This document shows, piece after piece, positions 8,662 to 17,980 of a DNA stretch of 53,071 nt. Numbering within the stretch: the first letter of the stretch is position 1; each line of letters opens with the position of its first letter. This DNA is from an uncultured bacterium (lineage in GTDB: Bacteria; Hydrogenedentota; Hydrogenedentia; Hydrogenedentales; Hydrogenedentaceae). The DNA lies in assembly GCA_938014335.1 (NCBI GenBank), contig CALLRP010000054.1, positions 1 through 53,071 on the forward strand. Reading direction: 5' to 3'. Under the pieces are notes generated by a model that was not told the DNA's origin, did no database searches, and saw nothing but the letters and a program-made list of their open reading frames with translations. Made by a program: the position numbers and the translations under genes.

Positions 8662-9981
8662 CTAAACTCCAATTTTCTGTGGTGCTATGTTAAATAAATC
8701 TTGTTCATGTTGAATATGAAAAACGGAAATTCCAAATTTCCCTAATTTAATAACGGCTTCCTGGTAACCATTGTCATCTTTAATAATAATAATATTTACA
8801 ATAAATCCTTTTGCTTTTAAATTTTCTATCATAGAAGCAAGGTCATCTGAAACTTGAGGGACAACTAATAAAAGGGCATTATCTCTTGGGATATGAGGTG
8901 CTGTTATTTGTAAAAGATAGGTCATATTTACAATTGGGTTGGGGATTATTCTTGCAAGATTTTCTAATATTTTTTGTAGTTGGATAGGAGATCTTCGGGT
9001 TGGCACCATAAGAGGGCTGATATGTTCGGGTCGAGTTTCCTCTTTTAATTTTAAAATCAGGTCATCTCGTGCAAGTGATATTTGCTGTTCTCTTTGATAT
9101 TTTGCGGTATCACTTGCATCAAGTCCATTTGTTACTAAACCCACAGGTTCACCAGAGAGATAGAGAAGATATGCAATGGATGCCGTGGTTGTTATTGCCA
9201 ATTCCATTCGTTCCTCGCGGGTTTGCGGGAGATAATTGTCTTCAAACATATCTAAAGCGAGTGTAGCACCTAATACAGTTGCTGGTTCATAGGTTTTCAC
9301 CTGCAATTTATTTGCTTTTGCTGAAACCTTCCAGTGAATAGATTTTATAGGGTCCCCAGGGACATATTCGCGTATCCCATAGATTCGTGTTGGATCTTCG
9401 TAAATTTTGTGTGAAACCCTAATAGGACCATGAGGTCGGCGTGTAGATACCTGAAAACTTTTTATATACACTACAGAAGGTAACACCGTTATGTATTCTT
9501 GCTTATCATCTGTTCGAAATCGTCTTTGTAAACCAAAGAAATCACCTGTCTCTAACATTAAAGGACCTACTTTATGGTATCCCCGTCGAGGGAAGCGTAG
9601 TTTATATGAAATGGTAACCATTTCATTGGGCATAAGCATTAAAAATTGTGCATTTTTACCTATACATTCACTTCCTGGAGGTATTATATCTTCTGCATAT
9701 AACCAGGGAATAGGTAACCCGAATTTATTATGGACAAAAACAGTTACATCAACTTCCTGCCCCTCATTAATAACTAATGGAGTTACAGAACGATTACAAT
9801 CTACAACTTTTAACCATAATCTATTTAGCAAATCCGATATTACAAAAATTATTAGAAATACATAAACGGTATAAACCAGATATATACTTTGAACTAAAAA
9901 ACCTAAAAAGAGAGTAAAAAAGAGTAGTAAAATCCAAAATAGTTTCGATACTATATAATCTTTATAATTTTTTATATTCAT
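8662..9981 (-). CDS. DUF58 domain protein with N-terminal membrane anchor
   Basis: A 439-residue protein with two closely spaced membrane helices (about residues 12-50), then a beta-rich region (VTPLVINEGQEVDVTVFVHN), then the DUF58 signature. The hallmark GDPIKSIHWKVSAKANKL is at about 210-227, preceded by GIREYVPG. DUF58 domains have a von Willebrand factor A-like fold and act with MoxR AAA+ ATPases in several envelope systems; the biochemistry is poorly defined. It is followed after 2 bp by the DUF4129-like membrane protein, so the two are probably translated together. A second, shorter DUF58 protein exists at 32360-33241 in the Bat operon and lacks this anchor. Confidence 0.9.
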   Translation of the reverse strand: MNIKNYKDYIVSKLFWILLLFFTLFLGFLVQSIYLVYTVYVFLIIFVISDLLNRLWLKVVDCNRSVTPLVINEGQEVDVTVFVHNKFGLPIPWLYAEDIIPPGSECIGKNAQFLMLMPNEMVTISYKLRFPRRGYHKVGPLMLETGDFFGLQRRFRTDDKQEYITVLPSVVYIKSFQVSTRRPHGPIRVSHKIYEDPTRIYGIREYVPGDPIKSIHWKVSAKANKLQVKTYEPATVLGATLALDMFEDNYLPQTREERMELAITTTASIAYLLYLSGEPVGLVTNGLDASDTAKYQREQQISLARDDLILKLKEETRPEHISPLMVPTRRSPIQLQKILENLARIIPNPIVNMTYLLQITAPHIPRDNALLLVVPQVSDDLASMIENLKAKGFIVNIIIIKDDNGYQEAVIKLGKFGISVFHIQHEQDLFNIAPQKIGV

Positions 9982-10094
9982 TTTTTATTAAAACTTTTTG
10001 ACATAAAACATTCGAATTCATGATAATTGTAAAATATTGTTTCATTATTTATTGAGATAATTCAAAAGAATTTAATCAAAAAATAAACCTATAC

Positions 10095-10100
10095 AAGGAG
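10095..10100 (+). promoter_or_regulatory. Shine-Dalgarno site AAGGAG
   Basis: AAGGAG seven bases upstream of ATG 10108 supports the chosen start of the MFS transporter. Confidence 0.8.
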
Positions 10101-10107
10101 ACAAAAA

Positions 10108-11607
10108 ATGAGTCAGGAAATTAAACCCACAAAATTGTTTGTAGGTAGTTGCGTTGCACTAATAGCCACAGCCATGACCTTTGCTGTATTAAGTGCTATC
10201 ATGAATCCATTAAAACAACAATTTCTATTAACAAATGAACAGGCAGGCTGGATAGGAGGAGCCGGACTTTGGGGATTCCCTATATCTATTCTCATATTTG
10301 GACCTCTTTGTTCTGTATTAGGTATTCGTTTCTTGCTTCGATTGGCTTTTGTATTTTTTATAAGTGGTATTTCTTTAATGATTTTTGCACAAAATTTCTG
10401 GATGTTATTTTTTGGAGCATTAACAATTGCTTTTGCAAATGGTCTTGTAGAGGGTGCCTGTAATCCTTTAGTAGCAACCTTATATCCAGACCGTAAAACA
10501 CAAAAACTAAATCAATTTCATGTATGGTTTCCTGGTGGTATTGTAATTGGGGGACTTTTATGTTATTTCTTGGACCAAGTAGATGTGACTACTCTCCAGA
10601 TACAAGGAATAACTATCCATTCATGGCAAATAAAAGTAGGTTCTATTTTGCTTCCTACTTTCGCTTATGCAGTTATTATGCTCATGGAAAACTTCCCTGA
10701 GACAGAACGTGCTCAATCCGGTGTAAGTTTTGTTGAGATGATTAAAGAAACATTAGGAAGACCTCTTTTCATACTTTTGTTTATCTGTATGATGATGACT
10801 GCTTCTGTAGAATTAGGACCCAATCGCTGGATACCTGCTGTTCTTGAATCGGGGGGAATTCCGGGGATGTTGGTTTTAGTCTGGACAAGTCTTCTTATGG
10901 CATTACTGAGACAATTTTCGGGTCCTGTGGTAAATAAATTGTCTCCAACGGGAATGTTATTAGGTTCCGCTATTCTATCTGGAATAGGATTATACATGCT
11001 TAGTTATGCTAATAGTTATACATCTATTTTTATTGCAGATACAATTTTTGCCGTGGGTGTTTGTTACTTCTGGCCCACTATGTTAGGAGTTGCGGCAGAA
11101 AGAGTTCCGAGAGGTGGTGAATTTGCTCTCGCTCTTTTAGGTGTAGCGGGAAATGTTGCGGTAGGACTTTTAACAATACCATTGATGGGTAGGGTGGCAG
11201 ATTATTATGGTCATGAAAAATTTGACACAGAGAAGACAATTGCTGTGGTTCAAACGGTATCTCAGGTTTTCCCTGAATATATCAAGAACAGACCTGAAAG
11301 TGAACAAAATGCTATCAATAACCTTATGAAGGATGCTAAAGAGATAGAGAATTATTATGTAACAAATAAAAAACTGCCCGAAGTAAAGACGGCCAATCTG
11401 CTAAGAGCTATTCACTTGTTAGCTCCCGAAAATTCAGAGATAGCAAAGGCAGCACAAGCGTTGCTGAATCCAGCGGATCTTTATGGAGGACGTATTGCTT
11501 TCAGATATGTTTCTGCACTTTGCATTATTCTTGTCGTTGTATTTGGGCTCATTTATGGTCGAGATGTCATGCAAGGCGGATATAAGGCAGAAAAAATTAC
11601 TGGGTAA
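10108..11607 (+). CDS. MFS transporter, sugar-porter-like (FHS/FucP-like)
   Basis: A 499-residue integral membrane protein with about 12 hydrophobic helices. The N-terminal half contains GWIGGAGLWGFPISILIFGP and the cytoplasmic loop after helix 2, and the segment FANGLVEGACNPLVATLYPD with FHVWFPGGIVIGGL resembles fucose/glucose:H+ symporters of the FHS family, so sugar uptake is the best guess. An odd feature is an about 90-residue hydrophilic, helical insertion (roughly residues 372-460) between helices 11 and 12, which should face the periplasm in the standard MFS topology. The next gene starts 33 bp downstream on the same strand. Confidence 0.87.
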   Translation: MSQEIKPTKLFVGSCVALIATAMTFAVLSAIMNPLKQQFLLTNEQAGWIGGAGLWGFPISILIFGPLCSVLGIRFLLRLAFVFFISGISLMIFAQNFWMLFFGALTIAFANGLVEGACNPLVATLYPDRKTQKLNQFHVWFPGGIVIGGLLCYFLDQVDVTTLQIQGITIHSWQIKVGSILLPTFAYAVIMLMENFPETERAQSGVSFVEMIKETLGRPLFILLFICMMMTASVELGPNRWIPAVLESGGIPGMLVLVWTSLLMALLRQFSGPVVNKLSPTGMLLGSAILSGIGLYMLSYANSYTSIFIADTIFAVGVCYFWPTMLGVAAERVPRGGEFALALLGVAGNVAVGLLTIPLMGRVADYYGHEKFDTEKTIAVVQTVSQVFPEYIKNRPESEQNAINNLMKDAKEIENYYVTNKKLPEVKTANLLRAIHLLAPENSEIAKAAQALLNPADLYGGRIAFRYVSALCIILVVVFGLIYGRDVMQGGYKAEKITG

Positions 11608-11640
11608 ATATACTCATAAAAGAAATAGGACATATTATCT

Positions 11641-12975
11641 TTGCAAGAGATAGAAAATTTTTTATCTGCTCTGTCTAACTATGTTTGGGGTTATCCTGCT
11701 ATTATATTGTTATTAGGAACCCATATTTTTCTGACAATCCGACTGCGTTTTGTCCAACGGCATATCATAACGGCGATACAATTATCTTTATCTCGTCCTC
11801 GTAAAGAACCGGGTGAAATTAGTCATTTTGCTTCTTTAATGACTGCACTCGCTGCGACGGTAGGTACTGGGAATATAATTGGTGTAGCAACTGCAATTTC
11901 AGCAGGGGGACCGGGGGCTATTTTTTGGATGTGGCTAACTGGAATTTTTGGTTTTGCCACAAAGTATTCTGAAGCGGTTTTGGCAATTAAATTTCGGGTA
12001 CAGAATGAAAACGGGGAGTTTGTTGGTGGTCCTATGTATGTTTTAGAAAGAGGACTAAATTCAAAATTATTTGGTATTCTTTTTGCCCTTTTCACTGTCA
12101 TAGCCTCTTTCGGAATAGGAAATATGGTTCAGGCTAATGCAATGTCTAATATGCTCAATGAATCATATAAAATTCCCACACTACTAACAGGCTGTATTGT
12201 TGCATTTCTCACAGGATTGGTTATTTTAGGTGGTATTAAGAGTATATCTCGTGTTTGTGAATTATTAGTTCCTTTTATGGTAATTCTTTATTTTTTGGGA
12301 TGTATAGGAATTTTGATAGTTCATTATCAAAATATTCCTGAATCTATAATTTTAATATTTAAATCCGCTTTCACAGGACAATCAGCAGTGGGAGGTTTTT
12401 TGGGAGCCGGTGTTCGCTCCGCTATACGGTATGGTGTTGCACGTGGACTTTTTTCCAATGAGGCGGGGCTCGGAAGTGCTCCCATTGTAGCGTCCGCAGC
12501 AAAAACAAAACATCCAGTCCAACAGGCTCTTGTTTCCGCTACAGGAACATTCTGGGATACGGTGGTCATTTGTTTTTTAACAGGGCTTGTTTTAGTTTCT
12601 TCAGGGGCATGGACTCAATCTTCTTCTCCTGTTGAAATTGTTAGAAATGCATGGAACAGTTTTTCAGGGGTAGGGATTTTTTTATTGTCTATATCCCTAA
12701 TTACATTTGTTTACTCTACGATATTGGGATGGTCCTATTATGGTGAAAAGGCATGGGAATATTTATTCAAAGGTAAAAATATAATAATTTATCGAGGGTT
12801 ATGGGTTATAGGTGTTTTTTTAGGTGCCAATATTAAATTAAATTTGGTTTGGACTTCAGCTGATATTGCTAACGCATTAATGGCTATTCCCAACTTGTTT
12901 TCTCTGATTTTTCTAACCCCAATTATAGTAAAAGAAACTGCTGATTTTTTTTCTAATAAGAGATACACAGAATAA
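11641..12975 (+). CDS. Sodium:alanine/glycine symporter (AGCS family)
   Basis: This 444-residue carrier belongs to the AGCS (AlsT/DagA) family, which imports alanine or glycine with sodium. Diagnostic blocks are TGNIIGVATAISAGGPGAIFW and WLTGIFGFATKYSEA at about 75-115, GGPMYVLERGL, and NEAGLGSAPIVASAAKT at about 270-286. The start is TTG 11641: the N-terminal sequence from there aligns with the usual family start (a short amphipathic helix then VWG-P), and AGGA lies 10 bases upstream. Its stop TAA at 12973-12975 directly abuts the stop of the converging GGDEF gene. The exact amino acid substrate is not readable from sequence. Confidence 0.94.
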   Translation: MQEIENFLSALSNYVWGYPAIILLLGTHIFLTIRLRFVQRHIITAIQLSLSRPRKEPGEISHFASLMTALAATVGTGNIIGVATAISAGGPGAIFWMWLTGIFGFATKYSEAVLAIKFRVQNENGEFVGGPMYVLERGLNSKLFGILFALFTVIASFGIGNMVQANAMSNMLNESYKIPTLLTGCIVAFLTGLVILGGIKSISRVCELLVPFMVILYFLGCIGILIVHYQNIPESIILIFKSAFTGQSAVGGFLGAGVRSAIRYGVARGLFSNEAGLGSAPIVASAAKTKHPVQQALVSATGTFWDTVVICFLTGLVLVSSGAWTQSSSPVEIVRNAWNSFSGVGIFLLSISLITFVYSTILGWSYYGEKAWEYLFKGKNIIIYRGLWVIGVFLGANIKLNLVWTSADIANALMAIPNLFSLIFLTPIIVKETADFFSNKRYTE

Positions 12976-14292
12976 CTAAAGGACATCCGATAGCAATTCG
13001 ACTTTGTCGTTGGGATTAATACAAAATACGGTATTTTTTCCTTGCTTTTTGGCCTTATACAAGGCTTTATCCGCTAAAGTAACTAACTCGTTGGCTGTAG
13101 TTCCAATTTTAAGTTGAGCGACGCCGATACTCAATGAAGTCTCATAATTTTTTGTTTTTGCGAACTGTTCCTGGATTCTTTCTGCCACTTTTACACTAAT
13201 TGAAGACTCTGTTCCGCATAGAATTACAGCGAATTCATCACCTCCAAAACGGAATCCCGCATCACTTCCGCGAATACATCTTGAAATGATTTTTCCTAAA
13301 CTACTCAGGACTTGGTCCCCTGCGGTATGCCCATAGGTATCATTACAGTGTTTAAAATTATCTATATCAATCATAAGTAAAGCATAATTAGTATAGGTTT
13401 CTTCCGCATTCTTAATAGCCCATTCTATTTGCATTTCAAACGACCTTTTGTTAAATAACCCTGTTAATTCATCTTTTTGGGCTACTTCCATCAGGTCTTC
13501 TTCTATCTGTTTCCGTTCTGTAATATCTTTCAGAGTAAGAAAAACACTATCATCTATTTCTGTTATTACACGAGCACCTGTAATATCGCAATGAATTAAT
13601 GTACCGTCTTTTTTTATTACCTGTACATCGGATAATCCGCCGCTTCCTTCTGTAAGAAAAACTTCATACCATTTTTCAAATCTTGCCTTTTCTGTATCTA
13701 ATAAAAATTTTTCAAAATTTTTATCTTCAAGTTCGCCTTTTTTATATTCTAATAATTCAGATAATGCCTGATTTGTTTCTCTAATAAATCCACTTTTGGG
13801 ATCAATAATCATTATTCCATCCGTGTATAAATTAAAAAGACCTCTATATCTTTTTTCTGCAGAACGACAGGATTGTATAAAATGGATTTCGCGAAGGACT
13901 CTATACAGCTTTGCATGTAATTCATCTTTTGAAAAAGGTTTTAGTAATATATCATGGGCTCCTGCTTTTACTACATCTAAAAAGGAAAATTCATCTTTAT
14001 ATGCAGTCATCACGAGAATTGCTAACTCAGAATTTATTTCTAATGCTTTTCGTATTAATTCCAGCCCTGAAATTCCAGGCATAATCATATCCGTAATAAG
14101 AACATCATAAGATTTTCCCATATATCCATTTTTTAATTCCGTTAAAACCGAGTTCCCATCATAAACACACTTGGTTACAGTGCCCCAAATACTGCTTATT
14201 ATTTTTTCTAATGTTTGTGTTAATGTTTCCTGATCATCTGCAATAAGTATGTTAAAATTACTTAAATCAATTTTCTTGTTTTGCGGATACAT
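12976..14292 (-). CDS. Response regulator with PAS and GGDEF domains (diguanylate cyclase)
   Basis: 438 residues in three parts. A receiver domain (12-130) has the acidic pair at 19-20, phosphoacceptor Asp68 in VLITDM and Lys118 in LLKPF. A PAS domain (about 145-262) has the PAC-like end LTLKDITERKQ. A GGDEF domain follows (about 272-430), with GGDEF intact at 350-354 and a product-inhibition I-site RGSD at 341-344, five residues before GGDEF. It should therefore make cyclic di-GMP under phosphorylation control with feedback inhibition. No histidine kinase is adjacent. c-di-GMP often governs surface polysaccharide and biofilm, and the large glycan locus of this window is a possible, unproven target. 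Confidence 0.95.
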   Translation of the reverse strand: MYPQNKKIDLSNFNILIADDQETLTQTLEKIISSIWGTVTKCVYDGNSVLTELKNGYMGKSYDVLITDMIMPGISGLELIRKALEINSELAILVMTAYKDEFSFLDVVKAGAHDILLKPFSKDELHAKLYRVLREIHFIQSCRSAEKRYRGLFNLYTDGIMIIDPKSGFIRETNQALSELLEYKKGELEDKNFEKFLLDTEKARFEKWYEVFLTEGSGGLSDVQVIKKDGTLIHCDITGARVITEIDDSVFLTLKDITERKQIEEDLMEVAQKDELTGLFNKRSFEMQIEWAIKNAEETYTNYALLMIDIDNFKHCNDTYGHTAGDQVLSSLGKIISRCIRGSDAGFRFGGDEFAVILCGTESSISVKVAERIQEQFAKTKNYETSLSIGVAQLKIGTTANELVTLADKALYKAKKQGKNTVFCINPNDKVELLSDVL

Positions 14293-14367
14293 ATCAAACC
14301 CTCAAATTGATGTAAGATTATATTGCTTAAATTATTACGCCTATGCCTGTTAAAAATCAAAATAAAA

Positions 14368-14443
14368 TGGAGCGGGATACGGGTCTCGAACCCGCGACAT
14401 CCAGCTTGGGAAGCTGGCACTCTACCAACTGAGTTAATCCCGC
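14368..14443 (-). tRNA. tRNA-Gly (anticodon CCC)
   Basis: Read on the minus strand, the 76-nt sequence folds as a cloverleaf. It has a 7-bp acceptor stem (GCGGGAT/ATCCCGC), a D arm with ACTC/GAGT and the GG pair, and an anticodon stem CCAGC/GCTGG around loop TTCCCAA, giving anticodon CCC. It also has a T arm with GCGGG-TTCGAGA-CCCGT, discriminator T and an encoded CCA end (14368-14370). It resembles E. coli tRNA-Gly in the D and T arms. It reads GGG codons. It stands alone between the GGDEF gene and the pseudo-HtrA gene. Confidence 0.97.
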
Positions 14444-14500
14444 TCTGTTCTATTAATTATATTAAAATATTTTATATAATTCAAACCCTTGATTAAATAT

Positions 14501-15868
14501 TTATTCTGCCCAGCGAGGTTGGATTCTAAAAAATCCAGAAATATTACCCATCTTTGCAAAAAATGTTATCTCTTTTGGTTTTTTTTCTTGTATTATCGTA
14601 ACAACATTTTTGAACTCATCTATTGATCTTACCGGAATGTCTCCAATTGCCTGAATAATAAATCCTCGTGATATTCTACTAATTTGTGCAGGACTCCCTG
14701 ATTTTACACGATATACTAAAACACCTTGGACTGTTTCATCAATACTTAATGCTATTCGCATATCGGGTGTAATTTCACGTACCGTTATACCTACTGATTC
14801 CCATTCAAATTCTTCTGCTTCTGATGATTTTCGGGGACGGGTCTGGAGTAATGCAGTTAATGTCATTGGTTTTTTATCTCTAAGAATTTCTATTTTAACG
14901 CGGTTCCCTACTCCTGCCTCCCGTACTAACTTTGTAAAAGAAGTTACATCGGTTTCATATTTGGCTTTGATTGGAGTACCATTAAAATTGGTAATAATAT
15001 CGCCTATTTTTAATCCGCATTCTGAGGCAGGAGATGGGTTTACAATTGTTGCAACAATTAATCCCCCTTCTTTGGGTAAATCCCAATACTCAGCGAAATC
15101 ATCTGTAAGAGGTTGTGTAATAACTCCTAACCATGCCCCCTGCTCTTCATCTTGATATTGGACAGCAGGAGGATTTTGTATATATTTCTTAAATAAACTG
15201 TATTGATATATGAGTGGATGTCCACTTCTTGTATATACTTCCCCTCCTTCGGCTTTACTCAAATCAAATCCGACAACACCTACAATATTTCCCTGTTCAT
15301 TTATAACGGGAGCTCCTACAAAACCTAATCGCACATTTTCATCAAGGCAGTAGGTTAATCGGGGTTTTTCTAAAATAGCACCGATATGAGCTGTAGTTAT
15401 ACAACGAGCATAATCTACAGTTTCACCTAAAATACCAACCATTGTGACTGTTGAGCCTATTTTTAATGAGTCTTCTGTAAATTGGGCATAAGGGAATTTA
15501 ATATTTTCTTCATTATCAATTTTTAAAAACATCACATTCAGGTCATCCGGTTTTCTTAATTTCAATGCAGGAAATTCTTTTTCCTCTCCTTTAATGTTCA
15601 AACGAACACGAAAGTTAAAGGATGAAATATTTTCCAGTTCTACAAATCCCGGCACCATTACCAATCCGTCTGCAGAGACTATTAAACCGAGAGCGTTCCC
15701 ATCTCTTCGTGTAACTTCTCCTGTAACTTGATTTGTTACTTCAGATGAATACTGCACCAAAGCAATGGAGGGGGTGATTTGATTATAAATAGTTTCCAGC
15801 TGAGCTGAAGAAAATGTTCCCCATATATTTTGAATCAACAGGGTTGATATTATAATAAAACTATTCAT
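14501..15868 (-). CDS. HtrA-like pseudoprotease with PDZ domains
   Basis: 455 residues with a short hydrophobic N-terminus, a trypsin-like fold and two PDZ-like domains (about 240-345 and 360-450). The fold is recognisable: LIVSADGLVMVPGFVE matches the segment that normally ends in TN-HV, DLNVMFLKI matches DLAVLK-, and GFVGAPVINEQGNIVGVVG matches GNSGGPL. However, the catalytic His is replaced (Phe75) and the Ser by Val184; only Asp109 may remain. It should therefore be unable to cleave. It starts inside the last codons of the active HtrA gene (8-bp overlap), so the two are made together. It may bind substrates or regulate its active partner, which is an inference. Confidence 0.88.
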   Translation of the reverse strand: MNSFIIISTLLIQNIWGTFSSAQLETIYNQITPSIALVQYSSEVTNQVTGEVTRRDGNALGLIVSADGLVMVPGFVELENISSFNFRVRLNIKGEEKEFPALKLRKPDDLNVMFLKIDNEENIKFPYAQFTEDSLKIGSTVTMVGILGETVDYARCITTAHIGAILEKPRLTYCLDENVRLGFVGAPVINEQGNIVGVVGFDLSKAEGGEVYTRSGHPLIYQYSLFKKYIQNPPAVQYQDEEQGAWLGVITQPLTDDFAEYWDLPKEGGLIVATIVNPSPASECGLKIGDIITNFNGTPIKAKYETDVTSFTKLVREAGVGNRVKIEILRDKKPMTLTALLQTRPRKSSEAEEFEWESVGITVREITPDMRIALSIDETVQGVLVYRVKSGSPAQISRISRGFIIQAIGDIPVRSIDEFKNVVTIIQEKKPKEITFFAKMGNISGFFRIQPRWAE

Positions 15869-17273
15869 GAGTTGTACTCCGTTCTTCGTTCACAATTTTA
15901 GATGCAGGCTGTTCATCTTTTATATCTTTTATATTTTTGATTAATACATACCTTGTTACAACGCCTCGTTGGACAAAAAGTAAAATGCGAGGCTGTTTTT
16001 TATCTATAGCCTGCCTATAGATTTTCATAAACTCTTCTAAATTTTTCACCTGTTGGCTTTCTATCTCTAAAATGACATCTCCTGCTAATAATCCGGATAT
16101 TTTTGCGATACTTCCATCCTGCACACCTGATATATAAATACCATTTCTGCTTGGAATTCTTAATCGTCTCATCATTTCATTGGTAATATCTGAAGCAGTA
16201 AAGCCCCATTCTGAAAATTCAACTTCTTGCCCTTTATAGGGAGAGTATACATCGGGAATAACTTTTATTTTTTCCTCTTTATCGCCCCGCTGAATAGTTA
16301 ATTCTACTTCTTTACCTATTTCCAGATGAGCAAGTCTTCTTCTGATTACAGGCAAATCTTCTTGAAATCTTGCATGAACAGGCTCTTCATTAACTTGCTT
16401 TAAAATATCTCCAGAGCGTATCCCCACCTTATATGCTGGTGAATCCATTTCGACATCGGCTATAACGACGCCCTGTCGGTTTGGGTCTTCTGTTATGGCT
16501 TTCATTTCCTGGAGATTCAATCCTAACCAACTTCTATTTATCTTTCCATTTTTAATGATATTTTCTACTACCTCTTTTGCTGTATTTATAGGGATAGCAA
16601 ATCCCACATTTTCCGCACCTACCAACATTCGAGAATTGATACCGATTACTTCTCCTTTCAAGTTTACTAAAGGTCCACCACTATTTCCCTGATTTATCGC
16701 CGCATCTGTCTGTATAAAGTTATTAAACACAGAAATAACACCTCTTTGGTCTTCCAGATAACGATCGGTCATACTTATAATTCCCATTGATACCGAGCGG
16801 GCAAGTCCATGAGGACTACCCATTGCAATTACCATTTCTCCGGTTTGGACATTATCGGAGTTACCCATAATAACGAAGGGATATTTCTCTTGTGAAGGAA
16901 GTTTTAATACAGCAATATCCGTAAATGGGTCTGTACCCACTACCTCTGCATCTATTTCCCGTTTATCACTCAGAATACATTTAACTTTCTTGCTTTCCCC
17001 GACTACATGTTCATTTGTCACGATATATCCATCTGCTGATATGATAAAACCGCTACCGATAACAATTACTTCTTCTTTTTTTCCTAATGTATAAACAGGT
17101 TTAATCGGATTTAAATGCACCAATGCGGGAACAACTTTTGATTTTGCTTTTAACACTTGCGATTGCAAAACACCGCCATTGGAAAGTGTAGAGCAACCCA
17201 TCAGCAAGGTAAGCGATGATAAAATGGCAAATAAAGATATAAATAATTTTAATGATACTTTTATATTTTTCAT
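15861..17273 (-). CDS. HtrA-family serine protease lipoprotein with two PDZ domains
   Basis: 470 residues. A lipoprotein signal ends in LLMGC (Cys27), so the protein should be anchored on the periplasmic side of a membrane. The trypsin-like domain keeps the catalytic triad: His89 in YIVTNEHV, Asp119 in TDIAVLKL, Ser198 in GNSGGPL. Two PDZ domains follow (about 245-330 and 350-445). This layout is that of DegP/DegS-type envelope quality-control proteases. It is the upstream member of a tandem pair, and its stop overlaps the start of the inactive paralogue by 8 bp. There is a 104-bp gap to the divergent sulfotransferase gene. Confidence 0.95.
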   Translation of the reverse strand: MKNIKVSLKLFISLFAILSSLTLLMGCSTLSNGGVLQSQVLKAKSKVVPALVHLNPIKPVYTLGKKEEVIVIGSGFIISADGYIVTNEHVVGESKKVKCILSDKREIDAEVVGTDPFTDIAVLKLPSQEKYPFVIMGNSDNVQTGEMVIAMGSPHGLARSVSMGIISMTDRYLEDQRGVISVFNNFIQTDAAINQGNSGGPLVNLKGEVIGINSRMLVGAENVGFAIPINTAKEVVENIIKNGKINRSWLGLNLQEMKAITEDPNRQGVVIADVEMDSPAYKVGIRSGDILKQVNEEPVHARFQEDLPVIRRRLAHLEIGKEVELTIQRGDKEEKIKVIPDVYSPYKGQEVEFSEWGFTASDITNEMMRRLRIPSRNGIYISGVQDGSIAKISGLLAGDVILEIESQQVKNLEEFMKIYRQAIDKKQPRILLFVQRGVVTRYVLIKNIKDIKDEQPASKIVNEERSTTHE

Positions 17274-17377
17274 ATTTTTTCCCTATAATTGTTATAGAAA
17301 CACCATATTATATAAAACTATTCTGTTATTTTTAACGATTTTATATTGAAATATATAACAAATATATTTACCAAATA

Positions 17378-17971
17378 ATGAAGAGAGATTACTTAATTAT
17401 TGTAACAGGACTCCCGCGTTCAGGAACTTCTTTGCTCATGCAAATGTTAGGTGCAGGAGGAATTCCTCTCCTTTATGACTCGGAACGATTACCTGATGAA
17501 TTTAATCCTTATGGATACTATGAATACAAGCCAATTAATAATCTTACTAAACCATCCGATATATTTTGGTTACAACAATATAAAGGGTATGCAGTTAAAA
17601 TAGTTTCACCTATATTAGTAAAATTAACAATACCTTTTCCCTCGCGAATTATTTATATAAAAAGAGATTTACAAGAAGTTATTGCATCCCAACAAAGAAT
17701 GGCTTATAAAAATAATTTTTTGAATATATCTTCTGTATTGTTAGACCAAAAGAAATTATTGAATATCTTTAAAAAACATACTCAACAAATGATGAAATCT
17801 ATTCTTCATAACCCAAATTTGAAATTATTGGAAGTAACCTTTTATGAAATATTCGCCAATTCTGAAAATATAATCCATTCCATAGATGAATTTTTAGATG
17901 GGGATCTTGATAAAAACAAAATGAAATCAGTCATCAAACCGGAATTATATAGAAACAAAGTTAAAAATTGA
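17378..17971 (+). CDS. Small sulfotransferase-like protein
   Basis: 197 residues, shorter than usual for sulfotransferases. The N-terminal PAPS-binding loop is clear: IIVTGLPRSGTSLLMQML at about 7-24. The later segment IIYIKRDLQEVIASQQRM at about 90-107 matches the 3'-phosphate-binding R-(D/N)-x-x-x-x-x-S motif. It probably transfers sulfate from PAPS to a carbohydrate or tyrosine-like acceptor. The C-terminus lacks an obvious extra domain. It stands alone between the HtrA pair (divergent) and mnmG (convergent, 9-bp gap). The acceptor is unknown; glycan sulfation would fit the polysaccharide locus elsewhere in the window. Confidence 0.82.
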   Translation: MKRDYLIIVTGLPRSGTSLLMQMLGAGGIPLLYDSERLPDEFNPYGYYEYKPINNLTKPSDIFWLQQYKGYAVKIVSPILVKLTIPFPSRIIYIKRDLQEVIASQQRMAYKNNFLNISSVLLDQKKLLNIFKKHTQQMMKSILHNPNLKLLEVTFYEIFANSENIIHSIDEFLDGDLDKNKMKSVIKPELYRNKVKN

Positions 17972-17980
17972 GTATATTAC

